In this document: one piece after another, positions 39,373 to 48,895 of the stretch
Layout: the number at the start of each line of letters is the position of its first letter
How positions within the stretch are numbered: the stretch's first letter is position 1
Assembly: GCA_030849805.1 (NCBI GenBank)
Contig: JASANZ010002261.1
Location: 1-64,000, forward strand
Length of the DNA: 64,000 bases
DNA from: Sergeia podlipaevii
Lineage: Eukaryota > Euglenozoa > Kinetoplastea > Trypanosomatida > Trypanosomatidae
Direction of reading: 5' to 3'
Position numbers and translations under genes: made by a program
The notes under the pieces: generated by a model
The model's database searches: none
Told to the model about the DNA's origin: nothing
Seen by the model: the letters and a program-made list of their open reading frames with translations, nothing else

Positions 39373-41484
39373 ATGGGGTTCCGAACTGCCGTGGTGGCGT
39401 ACATTCTCTTCGCCATTGCGGATATCGTATTTGTTAGCTTTAGTGGCTCTCTCACACGAGCCAGAAATACAATGCTGGTGATTTATGTTCTCATGGCAGT
39501 GCACCTCTTCTTTATTGTTGCGCAAGCCGCGTGTGTTTTTATAGTAATATCAAATACCTATTGGATAGCAGCAGGGGAGATTGGCAAGGTACTCTCTTTG
39601 CTCAAGATATGGTTACCTTTGTGGATAGTTAGGCTGTTCCTCACATCCTTCACTTGCATCTACAAGAATGTGCTCTCTCCACGACATGGCCACCGGCGTT
39701 CCTGGGACGATGGCGGCTACATCGTCCTTGTGTGCCTTGACCTTGTCTTCTGCGTCGTTTATCATCTCTTCTCGGTGTTCGTGTTTTCGTTCCTAAGTGA
39801 GAAGACGCTTTACGCACCATATCATAGTCAAACTCGTGGAGCAAGTGGCGTTAAGGGAACAGGAGGAGGAGGAGCAAGAGGTGTCAACGCAGCGAGCGTG
39901 ACATCACCCATCAGAGGTGGCAGTGGCGGAGGTGAGTCCTCAACTCCGAGTCCGAGCTTCTTCAGTGGGGAAGGAGGAAGGGGTACGAGACGCTTCTTTC
40001 ACTTTCCCAGCACAGGAAATGTCGAAGCAAGGGCTGCCTCAAGTGTTGCAAGCGCAATATCTTTCAAAAATGACCCCACAAGCTCTCAGGTTGCCACCAA
40101 GCTCAAGCTCCATGGTACCACCACAAACCCGGCAAGCAATCATTTTGCAGTGGGGTCGCCAACCTCGCTGCAGGAAGCGGAGCTGCCTTCTTTCTTGCCA
40201 ACAAGACCATCTCAGAGCGTGCATGTAGTGCCTTCAGCACTCAGCAGTGGTGGCGGTGCCGGACATTTACCATCGCAGCAACAACAACAGCAGCAGCAGG
40301 GGCATCGCGACTTTGGTGAGTCAGTTCCTCCGTCGAGGATGGCCTTCACCACGGCATCTCAACCGCAGTACGAGGACGGCAGGCACAAGCGTCTAGGATC
40401 GCAGTCGCTCACTCGCGACCTCGCACCCCTGCAGCTGCAGAAGCCAAAGGGATCGACTACGTCCCCAGACGATCCAGTGGAACGGTTTGCAGCTGCCATG
40501 GTCGCCTCTCGGATTGGCTTCAGCACGAAGGGCTACGATGCTAGCAAGCATCGCTTTCATGGGGTTTCATCCTCCTCTAAGGCGACGCGTGCGGTTGGGC
40601 AGGTGGAGATGCCTCTAGGCCCCACCGCAGCCGCGACAAAAGACAACGCGCACTGGGAAGTCGGCAGCAGTGGTGATGGCATCGCGCTCCGAGGGGACCC
40701 TGCGCTCTTTGAATTCCATCGCATAGAGAACGCCACTGGTAGTAGCAGCGGGACCACCATCTCGACTGGTAAAACATCTGCAGTGTCTCCACTGTATCAC
40801 ATCGATGCAGAGACAGGAAATGTCGTTCCATTCACGGCGGCAGGGTCGGCAAGCTCCGCCATGGCAAGTAGTGAGGTATCACAAACGCGGCTACCGCGCG
40901 ACCACCAGCCAGTCACGTGGACGAATGTGCCCAATGCAAGCGATCTTGCTTGTGTCTCCGCGCGGGTGCTTCGCGATGGCTCCCCAAAGAAGCTGCAAAC
41001 GACAACCATCGCCCCCAACAGTCCACACTACAAGTCCTACACGCAGGAAGGAACTGAGAAGGATAAACACGTGACGATACGAGTTCACTTGCCAGCTCAC
41101 AGCTGCGGCGATAGTGGCGCAGATAATGCTGCTGATAAAGGCGATGGCAGCGGTGTCTATGATAGGACGATAGATGCAGCGAAGGCCACCTCTGTGCCAC
41201 GACCGGCTTCACCGTTGCTACCTCCTGGCGCCCGTGCTCCGTGTAGCCCGACGACTCGAAATCGCGTGACGTTTGTGCCTCATCATCAGAACTCTAGCGG
41301 AGACACAGGGCTACCTGGAGGAGAGAGAAGCAGAGGTCGTGGATCTACCGCGGCGGAGGACTCAAACCCCGCTGAAGATGATGATAGTGCTGCTCAAGGA
41401 CGTAGCAGACAGCAGCGAGGAGGAGGAGGGAGGGAGCGTGACGCGTTTCACAACGCAGCGTACAATCCGCTTCGTCTTCATTGA
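39373..41484 (+). CDS. Four-helix membrane protein with long disordered tail, possibly TMEM138-like
   Basis: A 703-residue protein. Residues 1-145 contain four hydrophobic segments (about 5-25, 33-60, 75-97 and 115-142). The rest is a Ser/Gly/Pro/Gln-rich hydrophilic tail with no recognised domain. The order of features recalls TMEM138, a four-helix protein of the ciliary transition zone: Asp then SFS after helix 1, SNTYWIAAGEIGKVL between helices 2 and 3, W-DGG before helix 4, and a Tyr/Phe-rich last helix. Human TMEM138 is only about 160 residues, so the tail would be a lineage addition. The match is by eye and moderate; an unrelated trypanosomatid membrane protein is the alternative. The ATG at 39373 is the first in frame. 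There is no signal peptide apart from helix 1. Confidence 0.7.
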   Translation: MGFRTAVVAYILFAIADIVFVSFSGSLTRARNTMLVIYVLMAVHLFFIVAQAACVFIVISNTYWIAAGEIGKVLSLLKIWLPLWIVRLFLTSFTCIYKNVLSPRHGHRRSWDDGGYIVLVCLDLVFCVVYHLFSVFVFSFLSEKTLYAPYHSQTRGASGVKGTGGGGARGVNAASVTSPIRGGSGGGESSTPSPSFFSGEGGRGTRRFFHFPSTGNVEARAASSVASAISFKNDPTSSQVATKLKLHGTTTNPASNHFAVGSPTSLQEAELPSFLPTRPSQSVHVVPSALSSGGGAGHLPSQQQQQQQQGHRDFGESVPPSRMAFTTASQPQYEDGRHKRLGSQSLTRDLAPLQLQKPKGSTTSPDDPVERFAAAMVASRIGFSTKGYDASKHRFHGVSSSSKATRAVGQVEMPLGPTAAATKDNAHWEVGSSGDGIALRGDPALFEFHRIENATGSSSGTTISTGKTSAVSPLYHIDAETGNVVPFTAAGSASSAMASSEVSQTRLPRDHQPVTWTNVPNASDLACVSARVLRDGSPKKLQTTTIAPNSPHYKSYTQEGTEKDKHVTIRVHLPAHSCGDSGADNAADKGDGSGVYDRTIDAAKATSVPRPASPLLPPGARAPCSPTTRNRVTFVPHHQNSSGDTGLPGGERSRGRGSTAAEDSNPAEDDDSAAQGRSRQQRGGGGRERDAFHNAAYNPLRLH

Positions 41485-42073
41485 GAGGAGAGAGAGAGAG
41501 AAGTAAAGGGTAACGTGTTGCTGCTGCCGCTTTTTTCTCTTTCTTTATCATGTTATTTTTTTTTTCCTATGGGCAACATAAAAAAAAAAAAGAGTGAATG
41601 TAGTCTATTGCGATTTCTTTATTATGATTATCATTTTTATCCTCATCTACTGCTGTGAGAAAAAAAAATGGAATGATAAGTGGTCTTGTTCATTTCGGGG
41701 CGATGAGGAGGTCTCCATACACACACGCGCGCACGCACTTGAATACGCTTATACATACTGCGGTGTCCATGCGGTTTGTATTTTAAGCCTTTAGAGACAT
41801 TCGTATCATCTTTCTGAATTGCTCGTTTGTTTGAATATTTTTTTTCTTGTCGTCATCATCTTCGTTTTGCTTCTTCGTTTAGCCTCTTTTGTACTGCTGT
41901 TGTTGCTGACTATATCTTTTTTTTTTTTTTGTGAATTAGTTTAGCAATTACATTTGCTTTTTTTTTTTTTGCTTTTTTTTTTTTACCAGTATATATGGAG
42001 ACAGATTTTTATATTTACTAATATATATTAGACGTATCAAATCGCAGCACATCTCTTTTATACAAGAAACTAC

Positions 42074-42095
42074 ATATATATATATATATATATAT
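42074..42095. repeat. (TA)n microsatellite
   Basis: Eleven TA dinucleotides upstream of the ChaC-type gene. Confidence 0.85.
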
Positions 42096-42197
42096 TTATA
42101 TTAATTTATTTATTTTGGGAGTGTGGGGCTGCGCGCACGCAACTTCTTGTAGTTAGATAGTTCTCATTTACTTTCTTTTCACAAGCACACAAAGGGA

Positions 42198-42235
42198 CCT
42201 TTTTTTTTCTCTTCTTTCTTTAAATAAAAGTTAAG
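42198..42235 (+). promoter_or_regulatory. Predicted trans-splice acceptor for ChaC-type gene
   Basis: The tract CCTTTTTTTTTCTCTTCTTTCTTT is followed by AATAAAAG (AG at 42229-42230) and TTAAG (AG at 42234-42235). The ATG begins at 42241, so the mature 5' UTR downstream of the spliced leader would be about 5-10 bases, very short. An upstream acceptor cannot be excluded. Confidence 0.5.
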
Positions 42236-42240
42236 TCATC

Positions 42241-42996
42241 ATGGCAAAAATTGAGGAAAAGGTTGTAGTCTCGAGTGCGTCTGACGGGAGCCACAACGAA
42301 CGCTTTGGACTACCTTCATTTGAGGACAATATCTTTGTCGTCTTTGGTTATGGATCTATCCTCTGGAAGCAAAACTTCGAGTATGCCGCCGCGTATGACG
42401 CCTACGTCAAGGGGTACAAGCGAGTTTTTTATCAAGGAAGCTGCGACCACCGTGGCGTGCCTGGCAAGCCCGGGCGTGTGGTCACGCTTCTCCCCGACGC
42501 CAGCGAAGCGCGTGTGTACGGAAAAGCCTTTGTGCTGCCTTGCGATCCAGAAAAACTCGCTGAAATCTTCAACGCGCTCGACGTGCGCGAGCAGGGTGGC
42601 TACATTCGTGAGATCCTTACTCTCTACGATGCTCACCCGAGTGGTGACAGCCACTCCACTGCCGCCGTGGAGCGCAAAAACCATCTGGAGAAGGTGCTAG
42701 ACGTTCAGGGCAAGTCACGGGATGCGAAGTGGAAGGCTGAGACGGCAGGCAAACATGGCGTCGTATGCCTCTGCTACATTGCGACAGAAGAAAACGACGA
42801 GTATCTCGGTGAGGCGTCTATTGAGGAGATGGCGCGGCAAATTGTAAACTGCGAGGGCCCCAGCGGGCCCAACGTGGACTACCTCACGCTTCTCGCGGAC
42901 TGCCTCCGTGACATGGAGGCCGAAGATGAGCATGTCTACAGCCTGGATGAAGCTGCTCGCCGCATCATGAAGGAGCAACAGGAAGAAGAAAAATGA
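42241..42996 (+). CDS. ChaC-type gamma-glutamylcyclotransferase
   Basis: A 251-residue cytosolic enzyme of the ChaC family, which cleaves the gamma-glutamyl group of glutathione to give 5-oxoproline and Cys-Gly. The substrate-binding loop Y37-G38-S39 lies in VFGYGSILW. The segment FYQGSCDHRGVPGKPGRVVTL is closely similar to animal ChaC2. The catalytic glutamate is E117 in DVREQGGY. Residues 150-251 form a helical, charged C-terminal extension (DEYLGEASIEEMARQI). The protein is longer than human ChaC2 (184 residues) and has an extended N-terminus of about 30 residues. In trypanosomatids glutathione is largely held as trypanothione, so a role in thiol turnover is expected. Whether trypanothione or glutathionylspermidine is a substrate is not known from sequence. 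The frame has no low-complexity inserts. Confidence 0.92.
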   Translation: MAKIEEKVVVSSASDGSHNERFGLPSFEDNIFVVFGYGSILWKQNFEYAAAYDAYVKGYKRVFYQGSCDHRGVPGKPGRVVTLLPDASEARVYGKAFVLPCDPEKLAEIFNALDVREQGGYIREILTLYDAHPSGDSHSTAAVERKNHLEKVLDVQGKSRDAKWKAETAGKHGVVCLCYIATEENDEYLGEASIEEMARQIVNCEGPSGPNVDYLTLLADCLRDMEAEDEHVYSLDEAARRIMKEQQEEEK

Positions 42997-43310
42997 AAAA
43001 CAAGTGAAGTAGTCAGAAGGAAAGAAAGAAAGAGAGTGAGATGGAGGCGCATTCATCTTCAAATTGGGCTGATAATAATGGCGAGCAATAGGATTAGAAT
43101 TCCAAGTATAGGGTAAGCGCAGTATTATACAGGATGCACACCTGTACTGTCAAGGTGTCATATTTCTTTGAAAGGTAACCAACAGACGGAAAAAGATGTC
43201 ATATTATTACTTTATATATATATATAAAGAAAGGAGAAAGCCAGGGAGACTGTGCTCTACTGCTATTCTTTTATTCTCGCTGTTTGGATGATTGCAAATG
43301 CGTGTATGTA

Positions 43311-43340
43311 TGTATGGGTATGTATGGGTATGTATGGGTA
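43311..43340. repeat. Three perfect copies of a 10-bp unit (TGTATGGGTA)
   Basis: Three identical 10-base copies are flanked by degenerate TGTA units (43303-43310 and 43341-43350). The unit is not the TTAGGG telomere repeat. Confidence 0.85.
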
Positions 43341-43984
43341 TGTATGTATATATATACCATGTCAAACTTGTCCTAGGAATGTTAGATACGCTTCTCCTTG
43401 ACGATACGAGCGTTTGTTTCTGTTTGTATGTGTGTTTTTGTTTTTTATCTTGTTATGTATGAATCTATACATCTATACATATATATATGCTCATATTCAG
43501 CATGTCTATTGTTAGAACATGCATTATGAGCACCTTCCTTTTTTTTTGTTGCCTTCTTTATATATTCATTATTATGTAGTCAAGACTGCTTTGTTGCTTC
43601 CATATCTAAACAGAAAAATTATAAATATTTTACGCCGAAGCGTATTGTTGTGGTTGTCATATTTACGGATACATTTTTTTCCTTTTCTTTTCTTTTCTGA
43701 TTAAGGGCTTCGAGTTGTTTGGAAGGCTATCCTCATGTAGGTGCTTCTTTTACGTACTACTACTTTTTCTTTTTGGAGATTTAAAAAAAAAAAAAGAAAC
43801 AACGTATTGTGAGTTGAGGGGAGAAAAAAAAAAAAGCATGCGCACAATATGTGGAATATATATATATTGGTTACTCTTGTAATGAAACTATGGACTAGTA
43901 GCACTTGCGCTTAGCTTTTTTTTTTCCTTTTTGTTATCATTATTTATTTATTATTTTTTGGATTCCACATTTTTTAAAAATATC

Positions 43985-44025
43985 TTTTCTTTTTTTCTGT
44001 TGTTGTTTTTTTGCTCTTTGGCCAG
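43985..44025 (+). promoter_or_regulatory. Predicted trans-splice acceptor for WD40 gene at 44159
   Basis: A long T-rich tract ends in CTTTGGCCAG, with the AG at 44024-44025. It is the first AG after the tract and lies 134 bases upstream of the ATG. It is inferred from sequence. Confidence 0.65.
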
Positions 44026-44158
44026 GATTATACCCTTTGGTTTCTCGATTTTAGAAAGGGAAAAGAAAAGGAAAGGCCTCTCTCCTCCTTTCCCCATTAG
44101 AAGCTATCGTGTATGTAAGCTGTTTTAAAGGGCAAAAAATAAGGGAGAGGAAAGGAAT

Positions 44159-47100
44159 ATGATCCAACAGGAACAGCGTCTAATTACGGATTCAGAGAGT
44201 CGCTATGTACACCTGCGAGCGGCGCTCGCTTACAAGCAACAACAACAACAACGACAAAAAGTGGAGAGAGAGAAGTTTGCTCAAAAAGACATGAAAGGCG
44301 GCCCCGATATTAATAGCGGTGAACACTCCTCTACAACTTGCCCATCTTCCTCCGTCTCGCACCCGGCGGGAGGGACGTCACTCTACTATAGTGCTCTGCG
44401 TGCCAGGCTCCTTCTTGCTCAGCAGGCAGCAGTAAACGAAAAGAAAACGTCTGCATGCTCAACACAAGCAGCAACAGCAGCTGAGGGGCAGGTTGCGATA
44501 GAGAATGGAACACAAGGAAGGGACTTGGGGTTTAGGGCAGTGTCACGTCCAGCAGCAACAGCAGCAGCAGCAACTGTGTGTATTCCAAAGGAAAATCCAT
44601 TGTTTAAGACGCGTCGCTCTCATTCAGATGCAGAAGCGGCCTTGCCGATAGTACTGCCACCTCCGTCTATTATGTGGCCTCTTCCTGCACATGCGCAGCG
44701 TATTGCAGAGCGACAAGAACGAGAGAGACTTTGCACTGTCCGACGGGAACAGCGACAGCGACGTGGCAAAGCTCTAGTAAAGCCAGAAAATGCGTTTGGG
44801 GAGATTGCGGCTCGCTTCCTGTCAGCGGCGACAAGGAGTGGGTCTACCTTCTTTGCCACCACGACATCCACCGCTCAGGCTGAAGCAGTTGGGCACTCGA
44901 GCCCTTCGCGAGAGGCGGCACCAGCAGCAGTAGGAGTCCTTGCTACCTCAGTGCCACACATCAAAGCTCTAGGAAAGCTTCTCACCCCGAACTCCAAATA
45001 TTTGCCATTTAACCCCATCACAAGTGTGACGGCATCCCAGCAAGACGGTGCGGCGAGCAGCGGTGAGGCTGGTGATGGTGCTGAGGATGTAGTGAATGTT
45101 GCCTCGGGAAAGTCCTCTCCCTTTTTGGTGAGAGGACACGATCGCCCATGGCGGCAGCACACACAACAACAGCAGCAGACGCAAGACGAACACCAGTTAA
45201 CGAATAGTGGCATGCGTAAGCGCTTTACGGAGGATATCGATGCGCCGTGCATCCTCCTCTCCTCAAGTCTTCCTGGGTCACTCTCCTCTACGTCACTGGG
45301 CTCCTCGGCGGCATCATCAGCGTGGAGCCCTTCATCGGCATCGTCCTCTGCGTTCTCTGCCAGTGGCAGTGGCTCGTCACGAACAAGGTCTATCGAGCAC
45401 GCTTTCAGCAGCGACGCCACCACAAGCCGTGAAGGGGACTCAATTGAACGCGGTCATAGTAGCGAAGCACCGCATCGTGCGTCCGCTCATGGTGCCTACA
45501 CACCACTACCATCACCCTCACCGCGTCCACGCAGCAACGGAGGTGAAACGCACCGTCATCATCGGTCGCATAAGCTAAACTTATCAGTGTCTAGTGGGAA
45601 GAGAAGGTCCCCAATAGCCAGCACTCAGCAGAGCCTTCTTTTTGAACTTGAGGCGATTGCGAAGGGTCGGGCCGCGCCGTATCAATCGTATCTCTTCTCA
45701 CCCAACGTGCGTGTTGTTGACCTTACTGCGCTCCACATGAGACTCGCAAAGTCCAGCAGCAGCAACAACACTAGTAGTAGAAGCCCGACGGCGGCATCGA
45801 TGACCATGGCAGCAGCAGCAGCAGGGAAGACACGTGGAAACTTTTTGGCGGGTGTGGTAAGCCCCCAGAACGACAGTGGCGCGGCCATCCCCGCACACCC
45901 GCTGCATTGCCAATCAACAGAGAAGATTGGTCCACAGAGAACAGTTGTGCCCGTTTCTGCTCACATGGGTTCCAGCTTTGCTCACATGCCCTCCTCGACT
46001 GAGGCTCTACAGTGCGCACCACGACCGGAGATGCCGAGTCGTGGCACCAGCTCCTGTGTCTCCAACGCCACCACCACCACAGCTTCTCTTGCCGATTCTT
46101 CGTCTGGCTCTCGAGAAGAACTTGCTTCGGGCTCCGATCTGAGTTACAGCAAGGCGGCACCGAATACCACCGCCACCCATCTTGGTGTCCCCCTAACCTA
46201 CCAGGAGCAGCAGCAGCAGCACTACCACATGGAATCCGCGCTCACACAGTTCACTAGCACGGACGACGGCGCTACGTGTGTGTGCTTCTCGCCGGCTGGT
46301 GATTGCTATGCAATCGGTACAGCATCCGGTGCGCTGTGGCTAAACGTGCTAGCTTGCGATGAGGGCATCACTGAGGCCACCTACTTGGGCACGGTATGCC
46401 ACCTTAAGGCGCCGCATACGGTCTCTACGTCTCCGCCTCGTGCCACCACAGGCGTAGCACGTAAGGGTATAGACGCAGACAGCTCTCACGACGATCGCGC
46501 TCAACACCAGCAGCAGCAATACAGAAAAGAGAAGATGGTGAGGCTGCACGGGCACAGCGGCAGCATCAGCTTCGTCTCCTTCAGCGATGACGGTAGCATG
46601 TTCGCGAGCGCTGCGGTGGACCGAAGTGTGATTTTGTGGAAGACTGCCACACGCAGTAAACTGCGGCGAATGCAAGTGAACCTAAGCGCGACTCCACCCC
46701 TCTCGATACATTTCATGCCTTATAACAACAACTATCTCATCGTCGCCTTCGTGCACGATAAACACCTGCAGCTATATAACAGCTCTACAGGACTACCAGT
46801 GGGTAGCAATAGTCGTAGTAGCGGGGAAGGTAGAAACAACAGCAGAGGTGGCCCAGTTAAGGATAGTGTCAGCGCCGCCAGCACAAGTAGTAGCATCGAA
46901 AGTTACACCAGCACTGTGAGAAGCAGCAGCAGCAGCGTGTTACCAGCTGCCCCGTCTGCAAACCCCATCTGTGCCGTCACCGTAGACCCCCGCGCAGCGC
47001 CATTCTTCTTTACTGGCGATGTGCATGGTGGGCTAACCATGTGGACCCATCGCACTGGAGAGGCAATCTTACCCACTTTCTCTGTCGCCGCAGCAACAGC

Positions 47101-48574
47101 GACTCAGGCTAGTCTTCTCTCTTCCGCCGCCCTTGGCACCTTCCCTTCACGCGAGCTACCGCAACTACGACGCGTGGCAGCCGTCTCGCTCGCCGCCATG
47201 CTACCCTCTTGGGCAACCGAGCCAGCAGCGGCGAAGGCCGGCGCGGTGCGGGTGGGGTCTTTGCAGGTGAGTGTCATGACGGCTCCACAAGTACTCCAGC
47301 TATACAAGCAGCACACAGAGCAACTGAAGACGCAGCAGCAGCACAGTAGTAGCACTGCAACATCTACGTCTGCTAGTCAAGCAACAGGAAGCGATTCTTT
47401 TAGTGCGTTTGCCAATAAACTCACAAGCACCTTCACGGGTTACTTCGCCAGTTCCACAGCTACTCCCACTTGTGCTGGCGCTGGCGCCACTGCCGCCCCC
47501 ACGTCAACAAGAGAAGCAGCGCCAACACGGCGAGGAGGCGAGGGCAGCTCAAACATAAGCGGAAGCAGGACCAAACACAATCTGAGTAGCGATGGCACTC
47601 CACCCCATGTTGCCTCTTCCTCTTCTTCTCCTCTTTTTGGTGCTCACAAGGTGCAGAAACATGCCGTTGTGGATTCTTTCTGCCCACTCATCATCGCCAC
47701 CACATTTCCATGTGACACGGTGGTCCTCGTAGGTATCCGTATTGAACTTGGTGGTGATGGCGTCCGCCCGTCCACCGCAGGGGTCACGGTCCGGCGCTTT
47801 GGCGCGCGACCAAACAGCAGTGCCAGCCCACATGGCAGCAGCACCGTCCCAGACACGCATCATGGCACTCGCCAGAGCAGCAGCAGGTATCTTTTAACGC
47901 CTCTTTTGACAATTTCTGGGGTGTGCCGCGTGCGCCACGTTGGAGCTGGGGGTATCATGTGCCCAGACAATCTGAGACTCGCTGTGCTGGCGTGCCCGTG
48001 TGAGGAAGGGTTTGTGCATGTATTCAGCTCTGCAGCTGCGGCTGCGGCTGCGGCTGCACGCGCGCCGGTGATAGACGGACAGAATCGCGGAAGAGAACCC
48101 AAGAAGAACCCTCACGTCTTAGCAACCTTGGTTGTGCCGTGTGGCGGGCGGTGTCGAGGGCTGGCGTGGTCACCTGACGGTCGTTTTCTGGTCGCTGTCA
48201 CGACGGGGGGGATGGTATATCAGTGGGAACGTGTGTACCTTATCGGGACTGCACAGCACACACAGTTACAGCAGCAGCGTATTGGCTCAGCTGCAACAGG
48301 TGCAAGGCCTTCCTTCACAAAAGTTGCTGCCCCATCATCTTCGTCAGAGGCCGCTGACAAAGCCGGTGAGGAGGAGGAAGAGAATGGAGGGTGTCCACGT
48401 ATTGCGGACCCGCTTCTTCCTGATCCGATGGATGCGCTACTCATTGAAGAGGAGGAGCAGTGGCGGCGTCGACTGTGGCAGGCGCGGCAGGACTGTCATG
48501 ACGAGGAAGACATGTCACTCACACTAGAGAGCGAGTGCAGCTCGCGGAGTCAATCCATGAGAAGTGGAAAATAG
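44159..48574 (+). CDS. Large WD40-repeat protein
   Basis: A 1471-residue protein. The first 690 residues are low-complexity (Gln, Ala and Ser runs, several basic patches). WD40-like blades follow: TCVCFSPAGDCYAIGTASG near 702; HGHSGSISFVSFSDDGSMFASAAVDRSVILWK near 797-830; PICAVTVDPRAAPFFFTGDVHGGLTMW near 936; LAVLACPCEEGFVHVF near 1275; CRGLAWSPDGRFLVAVTTGGMVYQW near 1331-1357. They are separated by long disordered inserts, so a seven-blade propeller is possible but only about five blades can be read. The C-terminus is acidic, then Ser-rich. Such proteins are usually scaffolds; I see nothing that fixes the partner. The ATG at 44159 is well placed after a good acceptor. Stop is TAG. Confidence 0.8.
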   Translation: MIQQEQRLITDSESRYVHLRAALAYKQQQQQRQKVEREKFAQKDMKGGPDINSGEHSSTTCPSSSVSHPAGGTSLYYSALRARLLLAQQAAVNEKKTSACSTQAATAAEGQVAIENGTQGRDLGFRAVSRPAATAAAATVCIPKENPLFKTRRSHSDAEAALPIVLPPPSIMWPLPAHAQRIAERQERERLCTVRREQRQRRGKALVKPENAFGEIAARFLSAATRSGSTFFATTTSTAQAEAVGHSSPSREAAPAAVGVLATSVPHIKALGKLLTPNSKYLPFNPITSVTASQQDGAASSGEAGDGAEDVVNVASGKSSPFLVRGHDRPWRQHTQQQQQTQDEHQLTNSGMRKRFTEDIDAPCILLSSSLPGSLSSTSLGSSAASSAWSPSSASSSAFSASGSGSSRTRSIEHAFSSDATTSREGDSIERGHSSEAPHRASAHGAYTPLPSPSPRPRSNGGETHRHHRSHKLNLSVSSGKRRSPIASTQQSLLFELEAIAKGRAAPYQSYLFSPNVRVVDLTALHMRLAKSSSSNNTSSRSPTAASMTMAAAAAGKTRGNFLAGVVSPQNDSGAAIPAHPLHCQSTEKIGPQRTVVPVSAHMGSSFAHMPSSTEALQCAPRPEMPSRGTSSCVSNATTTTASLADSSSGSREELASGSDLSYSKAAPNTTATHLGVPLTYQEQQQQHYHMESALTQFTSTDDGATCVCFSPAGDCYAIGTASGALWLNVLACDEGITEATYLGTVCHLKAPHTVSTSPPRATTGVARKGIDADSSHDDRAQHQQQQYRKEKMVRLHGHSGSISFVSFSDDGSMFASAAVDRSVILWKTATRSKLRRMQVNLSATPPLSIHFMPYNNNYLIVAFVHDKHLQLYNSSTGLPVGSNSRSSGEGRNNSRGGPVKDSVSAASTSSSIESYTSTVRSSSSSVLPAAPSANPICAVTVDPRAAPFFFTGDVHGGLTMWTHRTGEAILPTFSVAAATATQASLLSSAALGTFPSRELPQLRRVAAVSLAAMLPSWATEPAAAKAGAVRVGSLQVSVMTAPQVLQLYKQHTEQLKTQQQHSSSTATSTSASQATGSDSFSAFANKLTSTFTGYFASSTATPTCAGAGATAAPTSTREAAPTRRGGEGSSNISGSRTKHNLSSDGTPPHVASSSSSPLFGAHKVQKHAVVDSFCPLIIATTFPCDTVVLVGIRIELGGDGVRPSTAGVTVRRFGARPNSSASPHGSSTVPDTHHGTRQSSSRYLLTPLLTISGVCRVRHVGAGGIMCPDNLRLAVLACPCEEGFVHVFSSAAAAAAAAARAPVIDGQNRGREPKKNPHVLATLVVPCGGRCRGLAWSPDGRFLVAVTTGGMVYQWERVYLIGTAQHTQLQQQRIGSAATGARPSFTKVAAPSSSSEAADKAGEEEEENGGCPRIADPLLPDPMDALLIEEEEQWRRRLWQARQDCHDEEDMSLTLESECSSRSQSMRSGK

Positions 48575-48895
48575 GAAGAGGGAGACTTTGTTGATCAGTG
48601 AGCCTGTAATTGGTATTGATATTGCTATTTTTTTTTTGTTTTTCCTCGAGCTATATATGTTCTTACCACTTGCTTCAGTTCACTTATATACATGACCACA
48701 ATTTTTTTCTTAGTCATAGCGGAAAACAAGCTATACAAGATCACTACTTTTGCTATTGATCGCATTCTATGTTGGCATACTTTTCTTTATTTAGTGTTGA
48801 TTATTTTTTGCTATTGACGTTTTTTTTATTTATTTTTTTTCTTTAGGATACATTCATATCCGCTGAATTAATAGTATATAGGTCCTCACACAATC
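48575..48895. other. Intergenic region before the 48896 gene
   Basis: 0.32 kb of T-rich DNA with no gene. Its last 50 bases hold the acceptor at 48846. Confidence 0.6.
48815..48846 (+). promoter_or_regulatory. Predicted trans-splice acceptor for 48896 gene
   Basis: The tract GACGTTTTTTTTATTTATTTTTTTTCTTTAG ends with AG at 48845-48846, 49 bases upstream of the start codon, in the expected arrangement. Confidence 0.7.

Larger units (their letters stand above)
41485..42240. other. Intergenic region, membrane protein to ChaC
   Basis: 0.76 kb with no supported gene: T runs near 41919-41930, 41959-41970 and 41973-41984, TA repeats at about 42074-42095, and a pyrimidine tract at 42198-42221. The AGs after this tract (42229-42230 and 42234-42235) are only 5-10 bases from the ChaC start codon. 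Confidence 0.55.
42997..44158. other. Intergenic region, ChaC to WD40 protein
   Basis: 1.16 kb with no supported gene. It includes A-rich DNA, TA repeats near 43212-43226, a short tandem repeat at 43311-43340, T-rich DNA at 43919-44020 and a strong splice acceptor at 44025. Confidence 0.55.

Noticed and set aside
43303..43350. Interstitial telomere repeat
   Set aside because: The unit is TGTATGGGTA, not TTAGGG, and only three copies are perfect.
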